This document shows, piece by piece, positions 11,933-23,600 of a stretch of DNA of 64,000 nucleotides. The DNA comes from Henricia sp. BOLD:AAB3569 (lineage: Eukaryota > Echinodermata > Asteroidea > Spinulosida > Echinasteridae). A program made the position numbers and the translations under genes. The stretch covers positions 1,240,001-1,304,000 of the forward strand of contig JBBELK010000058.1 of NCBI GenBank assembly GCA_037783545.1, in the 5' to 3' direction. Within the stretch, counting starts at the first letter, position 1, and each line of letters opens with the position of its first letter. A model generated the notes under the pieces. It was not told the origin of the DNA. It searched no databases and saw nothing but the letters and a program-made list of their open reading frames with translations.

Positions 11933-12124
11933 ATGCAGCATGATATGTGGCAGAGGGTATCCCCCCTACCATTGTTCCCCCATTGTGTCTCAAACATCCA
12001 AGGAATTCCAAGGAATTCCTTTAAGTTTTTAGGGGGAGATGGTGCATCAACAAAAGGGAAGAGTGTGTTGAGGTATAGGGGCATTAGGGGGAGTCCCTTT
12101 GCCACATATCATGCTGGGTATATA
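11933..12124. repeat. Small TIR element (about 190 bp)
   Basis: The left end GCAGCATGATATGTGGCAGA and the right end, reading TGCCACATATCATGCTGGGT, are inverted. Inner GGTATCCCCCCTA and its counterpart near 12070-12095 also pair. It is non-coding. Confidence 0.78.
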
Positions 12125-12571
12125 CTTTAAAGGGCTCATGCTAAACTACTTTATGCTAGTCTTTCCTTCATTGCGGCAGTTTCCACCCCTAGTTTTGTCA
12201 TGGCTTACAGCAGGCAACATGTAAAACAAACTCAAACAGCCATGGATTACAAAAGTTTCAGCAAGTTTGAGAAAAAACAGTGGAATCTTTTGTGTACAGT
12301 TGAATGTGATTTTCCTGTGTTTGCCTTTTGTGACATCACAACCTTGGTCATAAAAACATATTTACATTTGGCCAAAAAAAAAGAACTATGTTTAGCATAA
12401 GTTGAAGTCTCCCAAAATGATGCGGTGACGCGGCTTTAAACCTTTGTTTTAACCCCAAAAACAAGCTCCAAATAGGATTTTTATGACTGTAACTGAGTAG
12501 AGTAGTTTCATAGGATATATTTCATTGATAAAAATCCCAAATCATGGGTCCTTTAAAGTAAACTGTTCAGT

Positions 12572-13064
12572 TAAAGATAGTATACATGATTGGTAAACTG
12601 TTACAAATAGTTTTATCCCCCTGTGTGACTGAAGATATGCATGATTAAAACCAACCTGAGCAAAAACCAGCTCCGTACTTCGTCTAACGTTTGAGAAAAC
12701 TGTCAAAAAAGGGTTTGCAGTCATTTCGCCCCAAAACCACTTTGCCCTGAACCATTTCGTCCTTAACCACGGCCTGTGCACGAAGTGGTTTTGGGGCGAA
12801 GTGGCATTTGGCCGATGTAGTGATTGGACGAAGTAATTTGGGGCGAAATGGCACTCGGGCGAAATGGTTTTGGGGCGAGTTGAATTTTCGTCTCATGAGA
12901 CGAAAACTAATTGTTTTACTCGTTTCTCAAAGATTATAGCACTTCAGACAAAACAATTTCAGGGGAAGTTTTCTACGGTCATAATGTTTATATTGTGTAA
13001 GTTAGGCGTAAATCTGTGAACATTTCTGATTTTCAAAATTACCAATGATGTATACTGCCTTTAA
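12572..13064 (+). repeat. TIR element family K, copy 1
   Basis: The ends TAAAGATAGTATACATGATT and ATGATGTATACTGCCTTTA are inverted. The interior holds repeated CATTTCGCCC and CAAAACCACTTCGCC words and the palindrome CGTCTCATGAGACG near 12889-12902. Other copies are at 26806-27250, 53131-53702 (reverse, interrupted) and 56678-56890 (reverse, truncated). Confidence 0.88.
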
Positions 13065-14298
13065 ATTGCAACATTAACTGACACAATTAGACTTTTCCCA
13101 AAGAATTTATAGTTACTTGTAAAAATGCTGGTACATTAATTTTCAGATTAATCAGAAAAAAATTGTGAAAACAATAAATCTTTTGTATTTTGCTGGTATG
13201 TGTACACAGGACTAATATAGGCAAGCTTTCCTGAGCCACATATGAGAAAATCAGATTATATTTTTTTAATCTGCCAGATTTAAGTTCTGATCCACCTGGG
13301 ACGTCTGCGATTGGCTGACAAGATCCCCTGGGGTTTCCATCGTTCTCGCGTAGTGATCCATTTCAATTTTAATGATCGACGCCGTAGTTTAGCGAAGCCA
13401 CGGAGACATATCGAATGCTTGTTAGCCTGGCTGGTTATCAGTGTGATGGCTACCGGTCGACACACCCATCATCATAGTGGTCTCAATTATTAAACCACCG
13501 ACGTCTTGCGACAAGATAATAGCCAATTGATATACATGTAACATCGACTATTGGGTGCTGTACTACATGTACACGCTGCACGTATGTAGGTGCATAAGAC
13601 CATGTCTTGTTTTTGTATAGGCACAGTACATGCACAATCACAATAGAGAAAGCTGCAGTATTGTTCACCGTTCGACCGGCGAGCAGTCACATGCCACGCA
13701 TTGTCAGACTGGGCTGTTCTCTATTGCTTCATCACCATTATTAATGACCATTATTTGCTGACTGGGATATTTCCCACACAATCATACATCAACTGAACGG
13801 ATCAATTCTGCATGATTTCACCGTCGCTGTGTTTTGAGTAGATTGCATGATTTTCAACCGGGACTTCTCTTGCTGCAATTTTGTTGTTTATCTTCTTCTT
13901 GGCAATAATTTGAGTTGCCCAATGTTGTTTGGGATTTGCCAGCCACCAGAGAAATACATCGTGTTTTCATCATTAATTTGGACTATAAGGAAGAACTGTC
14001 TTAAACTGTGTGGTCATGAGTTTCCACACATCAGGATCATGGGGAAGTGCTTTCCAAATCCTTGCGGGTATCTACGGCATCCAGCTCCGAAGCAATTCCC
14101 CCAAATTAAAAAATATTCCAGAAGAAGGTACAGTATGTAAGTAATTTTAAACTGAAATTTCTGAAACGAAAATCCTCCATCTGCAAATTTTTTAAATCGC
14201 ACAATGTTCTGAATCCTGTATTAAAAGCGATAATGTAGTCTTGTGTAGTTGTATACTAGTGTTGTAGTCCAGTCGGTCACAAATCCTTGACAAGTTAG
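13065..14298. other. Unassigned non-coding stretch
   Basis: Short ORFs occur but none has splice sites or a recognisable family motif. No element ends were identified. Confidence 0.35.
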
Positions 14299-14764
14299 GC
14301 CCGCTTCAAACGTCGTGCTAATGCCGTGTCGAACTTGATTTTTTAAATTCGACACGGCACAAGCACGACGTTTGAAGCCATTTGGCTCGGCAAAATGAAT
14401 TCGGCACTGCAGAAGAATTTAGCTTGACAGGGTCTGCCGTGCTAACTCAATTTAGTGCGGCACAAGCACGGCTCGGCTTTAAACGTCGTGCTTCTGCCGT
14501 GTCAAATTTAATTCCAGTTCGAAGTTGGTCCGCAATTTTGTTCACAACTAGGAATGCGCATGCTCGCAGCGCGTATGTGAGTAAAGAAATAACCAACAAA
14601 CAAGTGCATCAAAATAATAAAATGGCAACGTACAATGGACAGAATGGAAAACGCACGTGCACAACGTCCATGACGTGCACACGACTCGCCCGCCATGTTG
14701 GATGGATGTATTTAAGTTCGACTGGGAGTTTGCAATTAAGTTCGACGTTTGAAGAGGGCCTCAG
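14299..14764. repeat. TIR element family N with CpG-rich core
   Basis: The left end GGCCCGCTTCAAACGTCGTG and the right end TTCGACGTTTGAAGAGGGCC are inverted. Words such as GCCGTGTC and CGTCGTGC recur in both orientations. The core (14560-14700) is CpG-rich and carries a minus-strand start-like ATGGCGGGCGAG. No transposase is recognised. Confidence 0.82.
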
Positions 14765-14835
14765 AGAGCTAAGCAATATGTTATATTAACAGTACTTGGT
14801 GTGATTAAATGGTGTGATAATTTATTTTTCGTGTA

Positions 14836-14994
14836 TCGGGATCGAACCCTCTGCCATCGCGAGACCAAAATCTCGGGGTCTGATCCGGGACCAGTTTGAT
14901 TCCGAGAGCGTTTACACCTATTTGTGATCCGGGGCTGATCCTGAGCTCGGTGTTCGATCCCGAGCTCGGGATCAAGTGTAAACAGGGTGCTAGT
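14836..14994. repeat. TIR element family C, truncated copy 2
   Basis: It ends CCCGAGCTCGGGATCAAGTG then TAAACAGGG and matches the terminal portion of copies at 1713-2125 and 21722-22158. The other end is missing. Confidence 0.82.
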
Positions 14995-15701
14995 GTAGAT
15001 CCAATAACCATGGCAACACACAAAGGGTGACGTTTTCACATAATTAGTACTCCATTGCTGACTGTTGTGTGTATTGTTTTCAGTAATTAACATTTTTTAT
15101 GAGCAGGCCAAGGACAGAAATATTAAGGATTTTAATAACTATTCCTAACAAAAATAATTTATGACTGCCATGAACAAAGAAACTGGACAGTGCAGCTATC
15201 GTGAATAATGCATGTATTCATGTATAGTCAATACTTGACCGTTTTTGACAGCAGCTGACCACTTCATAATGAATGCAAGTGGGTAGCTCCCTGTCTAGGA
15301 GATGGCATATAATACAGTGTACATTGTAGATGTGTACAAAGGCCGTGTCACTACTTGAATATGTCCATCATGTGTCTTTATTGGCTGGTCATTCCTGACA
15401 GATATTTCTTGATTGAGTGGACTGATGGCAATTTCAATCAACAGCATATAGACAGATTGACAACAGCTACATGTATTAATCAGTTTATTTGCAGAGAGAT
15501 GTGTACATGTATGTAGTTTACAAAGTGATGACTGATTTCCTTGTGAGAAAAATGGTGTTGACTTTTCCTGGTTGGAGAAGGAGTGGGAGGGTGTGGTCAT
15601 CTTGGTGTGCTGGGTTTAAAATAAAAACTTTGAGCATTTTATCATTTCTGGACTCCCTTTAGAGATGTCTTTTTCTTTAATGAGTTGTTTTTACATTGTA
15701 C
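14995..15701. other. Unassigned non-coding stretch
   Basis: Nothing recognisable was found. Small ORFs are unsupported. Confidence 0.35.
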
Positions 15702-16122
15702 AGTGAAACCTGTCTATAGTGGCCACCCTCGGGACCGTACAAAAACTGGCCACTATAAAGAGGTGGCCTCTTTATAGAGGTTACTTAAGCATTATACACA
15801 TGGCATTTATTTTGGACCAAAGGTGGGTATGCAGGTGGCCTGTTTATCAAGGTGGCCTTAATAGCAGGAGCCAATTTCATGGCGCTGCTAAGCTCAAAAA
15901 TTTGCTTAGCACAGGATTTATTTGCCTTATAAAATGGATTACAAGCCAAAAATATTCGCCAACTTGTGTTCTTCGCAAGAGTAGGAGAATACCTTTCAAT
16001 ACACATCACTTACGATTTTGGCTGGCAATCTATTTTTGCAAAATAAAGCAAACAAATCCCGTGCTAAGCAAATTTTTGTGCTTAGCAGTGCCATGAAATT
16101 GGCCCCTGGTTTCACTGTACTG
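15702..16122. repeat. Repeat family O interrupted by family I
   Basis: It starts TACAGTGAAACCTGTCTATA and runs through CAAGGTGGCCTTAATAGCAG. A full family I element occupies about 15866-16108. The inverted family O end GGTTTCACTGTAC follows directly. A second, uninterrupted family O piece is at 52512-52604 in the gene. Confidence 0.8.
15866..16108. repeat. TIR element family I, copy 2 (nested)
   Basis: The ends GGAGCCAATTTCATGGCGCT and CAGTGCCATGAAATTGGCCC are inverted. Inner words TTTGCTTAGCAC and CTTGTGTTCTTCGCAAGA recur. It sits inside a family O repeat. Confidence 0.85.
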
Positions 16123-16389
16123 CTTTCAACCGGTTAGCGAACCTGCTATCACTGAGCCAAGTTTTAGAATAATTGCACTTTTCCATGGCACTAATTGCTT
16201 GTATCATAAAAAGTATAACTCGCCAGCAAAAACGAGGCGCCATGGTTGAACTTGAGCAATGCTGTTCATTCAGGTGAATCCCGCACTGATGCCACTATAT
16301 TTGCAGTGCGTAAACTCGGTGTACACGTGTTGACTTGAAGTCTGGTTTTCAGTCCTAAAAATTAAAATCACAGAGAATAGTCAGATTCA

Positions 16390-16620
16390 TTAGGTCTGGA
16401 ACCAGACTTATACCGAGCAACGAAAGAAATGCAAATTTTCAGTTTAAATCAAAATTTACAAATTTCTTATGTATTAAGTTGACATCAAAATATTCACATA
16501 GTTTCAATATGCATGGCCGCATAAAACTTTAGTGTGCTAACAATTTCTACTCTCAGAATGATTGCTTTTTTTTGTTCAATTAAAAAGTGGAGAAATTGTT
16601 TGCTTTTCTTTTGTTGCATT
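16390..16620. repeat. Dispersed repeat, copy 2 (inverse of 8285-8440)
   Basis: AAGTTGACATCAAAATATTC and the GATTGCTTTTTTTTGTTCAA region match the complement of 8290-8440. A short (TA)n run follows at about 16624-16637. Confidence 0.65.
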
Positions 16621-16639
16621 GTGTATATATATATATAGG

Positions 16640-17250
16640 AACACTCTGACAGACTGCATACCCTATAGTGTCTGCTGTGTATGTACTGCTCAGCTCAACA
16701 CACAGGAAAATTCGCTACGCAATCCAATTTACAAAATTATTTTCGCACTGTGTAATCACTATTTAGGATTTGATAAGAAAAATAATAACTTGCTTCACCA
16801 AATTTGTTAAGACATTCTTGAAAACTAAATTTAATATTTTTAATCCCTTTTAGGATCTGAAATTTAGAAAATTAAATTTAAGACTTGCATACATTAAAGA
16901 CTAGCGGACACCCTTTTATCAAGATTTCACGCATGACAACAGAAATTGCTTCTTTCAAACCGGAGTTTCAGTGTTACAAATTGAATGTTGTTACTAGGAC
17001 CTTTTGAACAGCATTGTGGTGAATGCGAATTTAATATGTCAGTTTCTAGGTGCTCATCTTTGTCCGACAGAAATATTCTTGGACTTTACACCAAGTGCAC
17101 TGTCAAAATGCATTCACATAAAACAATAAGCATGTTCGTAGTGACCTATTATTTTAGCTTCAACACAGTTTCATGTTTGTTTTGTGTCAGATAAGATTAT
17201 TCTTTCTGGTGAGTAAAAAAATGTATGTAAAACCTACTTCAACCTTACAT
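16640..17250. other. Unassigned AT-rich stretch before exon A
   Basis: No element or exon was identified. The PH N-terminal coding part expected upstream of exon A was not found here. Confidence 0.35.
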
Positions 17251-17257
17251 AGCAGAG

Positions 17258-17440
17258 TTATCAACTTTCCTGGATTTTGCAGGAAGAACTCTGGAAAATA
17301 GGTTGATTTTCTGACTTTAGACGCATCTAAAAAATCTGAGGTTTTTAATTGACAATGTAGGAGAGATTTTATCTGTGTCAGGAGTCACGAGATCATTAAT
17401 TTTCCTGGGAATCTTTTGAAAAATCCGGGAGGGTTGGCAG
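17258..17440. repeat. Repeat family R, copy 1
   Basis: The left TTATCAACTTTCCTGGATTT and right AAATCCGGGAGGGTTGGCAG ends are roughly inverted. A second copy is split at 50884-50998 and 52083-52133. It ends about 95 bp before exon A. Confidence 0.65.
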
Positions 17441-17535
17441 TAGTAATTTGGCAAGAAATCTTTGCTCCCTGATGACTTACATGTATGAATTCCTTGATTA
17501 AGCTTTTCGTTATTTCTCTTTTTGTTTCGCTGCAG

Positions 17536-17636
17536 ATGTCAATCAAGATGGCGTCGGTCGAGCGCGACGTAAGAGCGCCCCCAGTGGTGGGATTCAGATG
17601 ACCACAGAGAGACCTGGCCAAACGTCAAAATTATCA
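17536..17636 (+). CDS. RasGAP exon A (first exon found): basic N-terminal segment
   Basis: The acceptor is TGCAG and the donor is GTAAGT. The frame with two leading bases is open and reads [19 protein letters not shown] then [27 protein letters not shown] matches the GRSRRKSVPGG region that precedes the KRTKS motif in SynGAP, and RRRSISG in RASAL2. The exon ends in phase 0, as exon B requires. RRKS is a basophilic-kinase type site. The ATG inside the exon belongs to another frame, so this is not a translation start. Confidence 0.82.
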
Positions 17637-20600
17637 GTAAGTCCCGATTTAGGCTGTCAATTTACAAAATGGAAGATTGTAGGCTACATATGTTGGTGTG
17701 TTTCTGTTGGGATCCATTTACTGGTTATAATACCAGAAAAGAGGAAAATTTTGCTCAGTAGAAACGGGTCTTACCTGCTATTTTCTGATAAATAGCGCCG
17801 AGAATTTTCCCTGGCAATTCACCTTTTTGAGGAAGCAAAATATCGATGATTTTATCTGGTTAACACCATTCCCTCAAGGCCTTATGCCTAAATTTTCACT
17901 ATGAAAAATCTACGTGTTGTACATGGGTCTGACACGTGTTGACTTTTAACACTACAACATTTCAACATGGCACTGACCCGTGTAGAACTCTCGACCCGTG
18001 TTTAATCTAACTTATCTCGGGAGGTGGGTTGAGAGCTCTCAACCCGTGTAGAGAAGTTCGACACGTGTTGAAAACCACAGTCTGAATGCCTCTGGGTTAA
18101 GTTTGGACCCGTGTAGATTTGGGAGCACGGCAGTGATGTGGGGGATTTCCGATTTGACCCGTGTTGACAGCCAGCTGTGTGTGTAGTGTGAAACGATCGC
18201 ATGATGCACAGGTCGAACAATTTAATACACGTGTAGAAAAAATGCTGATGTTGTGTTTAGCAGTGTGACCCGTGTTGAATTTTAAAAAGTATACACGGGT
18301 TGGAACCGTGTAGATTTTGACACGGGTCGGACGTTCCTGGACGTTCATAGTGTGAAAAGGCCTATAATGGGGAGAAAATGGAAACACATGACTGCACAAT
18401 GACTGATTCAATGGCTATGTGCTTGACCCCAGCATATATGTACGACCTTTATTCAGCAAATTCACGAAGCATGATGGAAGGCTAGCAAGCTCGGCTATTT
18501 TCTGGATAGAGAAAATCAATATAAACTGTGCGTTAACTGCTATTTACCAGTAAAATTCCAAATGTTCAGTAGAAACATGCCCTATGAGACAACTTAAATT
18601 CTACTTCAGTTGGATCTTAAAACTTTTCAAAAAAGGAGCGTGTCCGTATCACATTTTGAACACCCCCACCAACCCCCCAAAATTTTTCCTATGGGTGTTG
18701 AGATTTTGATACCATATAATTTGTCATATTTTTGTTATTACCATTGTGAAATTTCGCGCTCTCAATCCGTATATTTTCAAAGATATTGTCAAAAAACCAC
18801 TGATGTTTTGTAAACTAATTGAGCAGTGCAGTGATTACACCAACCTTTTTACCTCCACATCCAAATTGGAGATTGCAAATTTTCTGGTTTTTTTCCCCAA
18901 GGGATAGTATTCAAGAGAGGTATTTTATATGATTGTTAGGTTAGAGCAAAATCTATTTATTGGAAAAATCTGAACAAGCTCATTTTAATTAAAAGATTTT
19001 CAACCATGGACGTAATTGATGCAGGGTAGGATTTTATTAGGGTAGACTGCCTTTTAAACCCGTGTAGGATCATGTCAGCTTGCTAGTAGTGTTAACGGTG
19101 TTTGTTCAAATCTGTTTTTAACCGGTGTCCAACACCGATATTTTTTTGATAAGCTGTGTCCGCATTGGACTTCTATTTTAGGAGGTTTTACCGAGACGAT
19201 GGTAAAATGAAAAATGGCTAAATTTTACTGCTGTCTGCATTTGGACTTTTTGACACAGTAAAATTTTAACAAAACCGTTGGAGAGCATGCGCAGTGTCCC
19301 TTCGTAGTTTGACCTTTACGGCCCAGACGTACGCTTCCAGCACGCTTTTACCGACTCGCTGTGTCCGCATTGGACTTTTTGTCTCGGGAAAAGTCTATTT
19401 TCCTGGGCAGAAGTTGGCCAGGAAAAGTAACCGCTGGACTCTGGAAAAGTTACTGAGAGGAAAACGTCTTAAGCTGTCTCCATTGGACTTAAAATTGGAA
19501 AGTACCCATCGTCTCGGGAATTTTTCCCTAAAAAAGTCCAATGCGGACAGGCCTATAGTGTGAAAGACCCCTCAAATTTGGCAACACAAAGGATGCTGCC
19601 GATTAAACGGTTGATTTTAATAGCTGATTTGTCATCCAATGCACGTGTGCTCTATTTACATACTATTTCTCAGTACATGCTATTTCTCTTGAGCATTTAA
19701 TTTCAATCAGTCCAGGAAATCCTGCCAGATCTCATTGGGGGAAAATGTTCTGCTGCTCCACATTTTACAAAAACCGTGAACTAAATTGAAACCAGATTTG
19801 GAAATTGTCCCACATCAATTACAGTGTTTATTATGTGGTTGAGTGCAGGGCTGCCCGACCTTGAACCTTACACACAGTTATGTGTTGAAAACATTCCATA
19901 TCCCATGAGATTGCTACTTTGTGAATTGAAAATGCTCCTGGGCAAATTCCTTTTCACTTGGATTCATCAGGAAAAAATTGACAAAAATATGAAATCACGC
20001 AAAAGGTGTGTCTGCATTTGACTTTTTTAAGGACAGATTTTAGGTGGATTTTTCTAAGACGCTGGTAAATATTTCTTTGGTAATTTTTTTTTACTGTCTG
20101 CCCATTTATTTGATGCAAAAAACACTACTTTTACTGAAACCATGGTTAAGGTAATTGACTTATTGACCTGTCCGCATTGGACTTTTTTTAGTCAAACTTA
20201 ACGAGACGATGGGTACCGAGCCTTGGAAGTTTTCCTCTCAGTAACTTTTCCCGAGTCGAGCGGTTACTTTTCCTGGCCAACTGCTGCCCAGGAAAATTTA
20301 CCAGGTAACTTTTCCCGAGACAATAAGTCCAATGCGGACTTATCTTGTCGGTAAAAGTGCTCTGGAAGCGTACGTCGGGGCCGTGAAGGTCATACTGCGA
20401 AGGGACACTGCGCATGCTCTCCCTCGGTCTCAGTAACATTTTTCATTTTACCATCGTCTTGGTAAAACCTCCCGAAAAACAAGTCCAATGTGGACACGGC
20501 TAAAATCAGAAAGATGACGTGTTTCAGTGATCGCGGTTAGATATGCATCAGCAGCGTCGCCAGACTTTTCAAAGTTAGGGTGGGGCTAAAGGGGTAGCAC

Positions 20601-23600
20601 AACTCTTCGGAGGTGGGCACACTAATTCCCCCAAGCGCCTTACACATGTGCTCTCCTCAGCCTCCCCTGCCCTCTCCCTCCCCCCCCCCCCCCCCCCCCC
20701 TCACCCTCACCCCAAAACAAATACACATGTAGACTGTGGGCCCTATGTGAAATAAATGTCCGAAGGTGGGATAATCTTTTTCAAATTGCAAGACTGTCAC
20801 AATCAAGATATTTACAGTGTATCGTCAAGCACTTTTTATGTTGTACACCACCCCCTTTGATTTCTGAGAATGTCGGGCCAAAAGCAGTAATGCGTGGACA
20901 TGCCCGCCATTTTTTGCCAGAATTTAATATAAAAACACCCAGTTGGTCTGGTTAATAAGTCCTGTATTAACACAAACAGCTGCTCATTAATTACACTGGC
21001 TTGTTATTGGTATGGTTGAAGAGGTTTTTATTAATTTTCTGTTGGTCTGAGAATGCCGCATACATGTAGGCCTACATGTCATTCCTTTGGGTTGTTTCAC
21101 AGAATTGTGATTTGTGAGGCCTGATTGAATTCATAATTAGACTGTAAAATGAAATTTTAAATCATCTGGTAAACTTTTTAAAATGACATTACCTCCACGT
21201 GTGATTAAGGATACGTGTATGTTAAAAGCCAACCTGTGTGTAAAGTGGGCCTCCCACTGCGAATTTTGCCACAAATTTCCAACTGTTAGGTACGATTTGG
21301 TACGATTGTGTATATAGACAGTCTCTGAGTAATCTCACCAAATCGTACCTAATCGTTGGAAATTCGCTTAAGTCGGCTCACTACCTTATAAATACATGTA
21401 CATGTATGTTTAGAGAAAACAATGAAAAACCATCTGTCCATGCTTTCAAGAAATTGTACAAAGCCACTGTCCTATTTAGCCTGGTTCCCTGGCTATACTA
21501 CATGAACTACGGAGCCATATCATGTAGTCAGGGGCCTAGTTTCGTTCACATGAGGGTGTCCTTGCAAAAAATGCGAGCGCGCACACATTTTTAATTGTCC
21601 TTTTCTCATAGAAAGATGTCATCTCAGGCAGAATCATTGCATTGGACAATTGGAACAATCTTCCAATTTATTAAATTTGTTTTCCAGTCAAATGGTTGAT
21701 TCATATTTGGGACATTGTCACTGTGTTTACACTGGTCCCGAGCTCGGGATCAAGATTGATCCCCTGATAAGAATGCATCAGTGTTAACCGCAATGATTCG
21801 GAGTGCCGCATTTACATTCTGTAGTTGATCTCGAGCGCAGCACCAGAAGTTGCAGTAAAAGGTCATGCTCTGTGTGTGCACGCACAGAACAATGTGGTCA
21901 CGTACAGTGTGCAAGGCCGCTTGAATTTTGTGTGCTTTTCCCCCTCAACATCTGTGGAGCGGATGCGGTAAAGTCAATTGCTTATCTAACCGCAAACTGA
22001 AGCACGGGGTTCAATCCTCCGCCAACGCGAGACCAAATCTTGGGATCTGATCTGGGGCCAATTTTGGTTCCGACAGCATTTACACTCGGTACGTGATCTA
22101 AAGCTGATCCCGAGCTTGGTGTTCGACCCCAAGCTCAGGATCAAGTGTAAACAGGTTATGTATATCTTGTGCATCCATGGGTTTTCAATGAAAGAAAATG
22201 CTGTCAGTAATTTCTGATGGGCAAAATGTGTGTATTCAGAAACACTATAGGCCCTATACAGACAAAAATGAACTTTGGTCCATGAAGATGAACTATCATG
22301 TGAACTTTAATGTGTAATCTCTGTGGTCAAAGGCAGCTCTTAGTTTTGACTCCGGTTAACACCAAGTTCATTAGTTCACAGGTTTACTAACGAGCAATGC
22401 TTATTGTCCATTGACACCTGTTCGATTGTGGCCGGCCGGACTTTCAGACTTGAGTCACCGAAAAGTAGGCTGGGGTGAATGTCTCCAGCGAGACTGCCGG
22501 CAGAGCAATTTGTCGGCATTGTTCAGTGGGCGGACTGTTCCTGTGTTTATTTTTGCAATCAAGTTCAGAGAAATTTCTAATCGGGGAAGCATTTATGAGG
22601 GTAGTCTACAGTTGACCGGATTTTAAAGTTGTGTGCCTCACAATTTTGAGTTGAAAACAAAGAATTTTGATTGCATATTATGGAGTAAGATTTGATTAAT
22701 ATATTTGTGGGAGAAGCTTTCTAAAACACCTTTATCAGCGTTTGCCCTTTTTCCCCAACAGGGCCAGTTGGCTTAAGTCTTCACTGGCCCGTCAGCATTT
22801 CAAGTGGCCCGGTTAAAATTTCTGGTTGTTCTTTTTACACACAGTCGACCTTTAATGTTTGCAATAACCACATTTGAGTGAATAAATTAGGAAAATTTGG
22901 TAGTCCCCAGTACAAGTTTTATTTCAACTGGACAGCCGGACCATTTGGGGAGGCTTTTCAACTGGCCCGAGACGATTTCAACTGTCATTTGGCCAACGGA
23001 CCAGTGCTAATTCGAACGCTGTTTATCCGCAAAATTGATGGTTTTAACAGGCCTCACACTTTTTGCTACTAAAAAGGGTACTGACCAATTGCACAATTTT
23101 AGGCGCTTTAGTTTGTGGTTTTTGAAAATGGCACTTCACTACAAAATCAAAGTCATGGGGGAAACTTCAAAAGGTAGCCGACATGCAGCAAGGCCAAATC
23201 CAAGGAACAATGCAGGAAATTGCAGTTGCCCACAAGCCTCCCTAAAATTTGAATCTTAATTTTTGTTGAGTGTTGTTCCAAGAGGGGAAAAAACAAATTA
23301 AAGAGTTTTGCAGGATGAGTAAAGGTCTACATGTAGCGTTTGCAAAGCAGTGTGAAACCATTTAAAGGCGTGTTCCAAAAGCATTTAATAATGATGCTTG
23401 CAAGAAACAGGCTCTTTAACCAGGGGCCAATTTCGTTTAGCAGCCGATTTTGTACTAACGGAGGCTCCGGCTATTTCATGGAGACTGTAACCGTAAGCTC
23501 TGCAAAGTGCTCACTAGTTTCAGAGGCAACATTTGCTAAAGTCTAAAGACAGTGACGCAACAATTACCCCTTTCCTACTACCAAATCTCCAGGTTATCTC

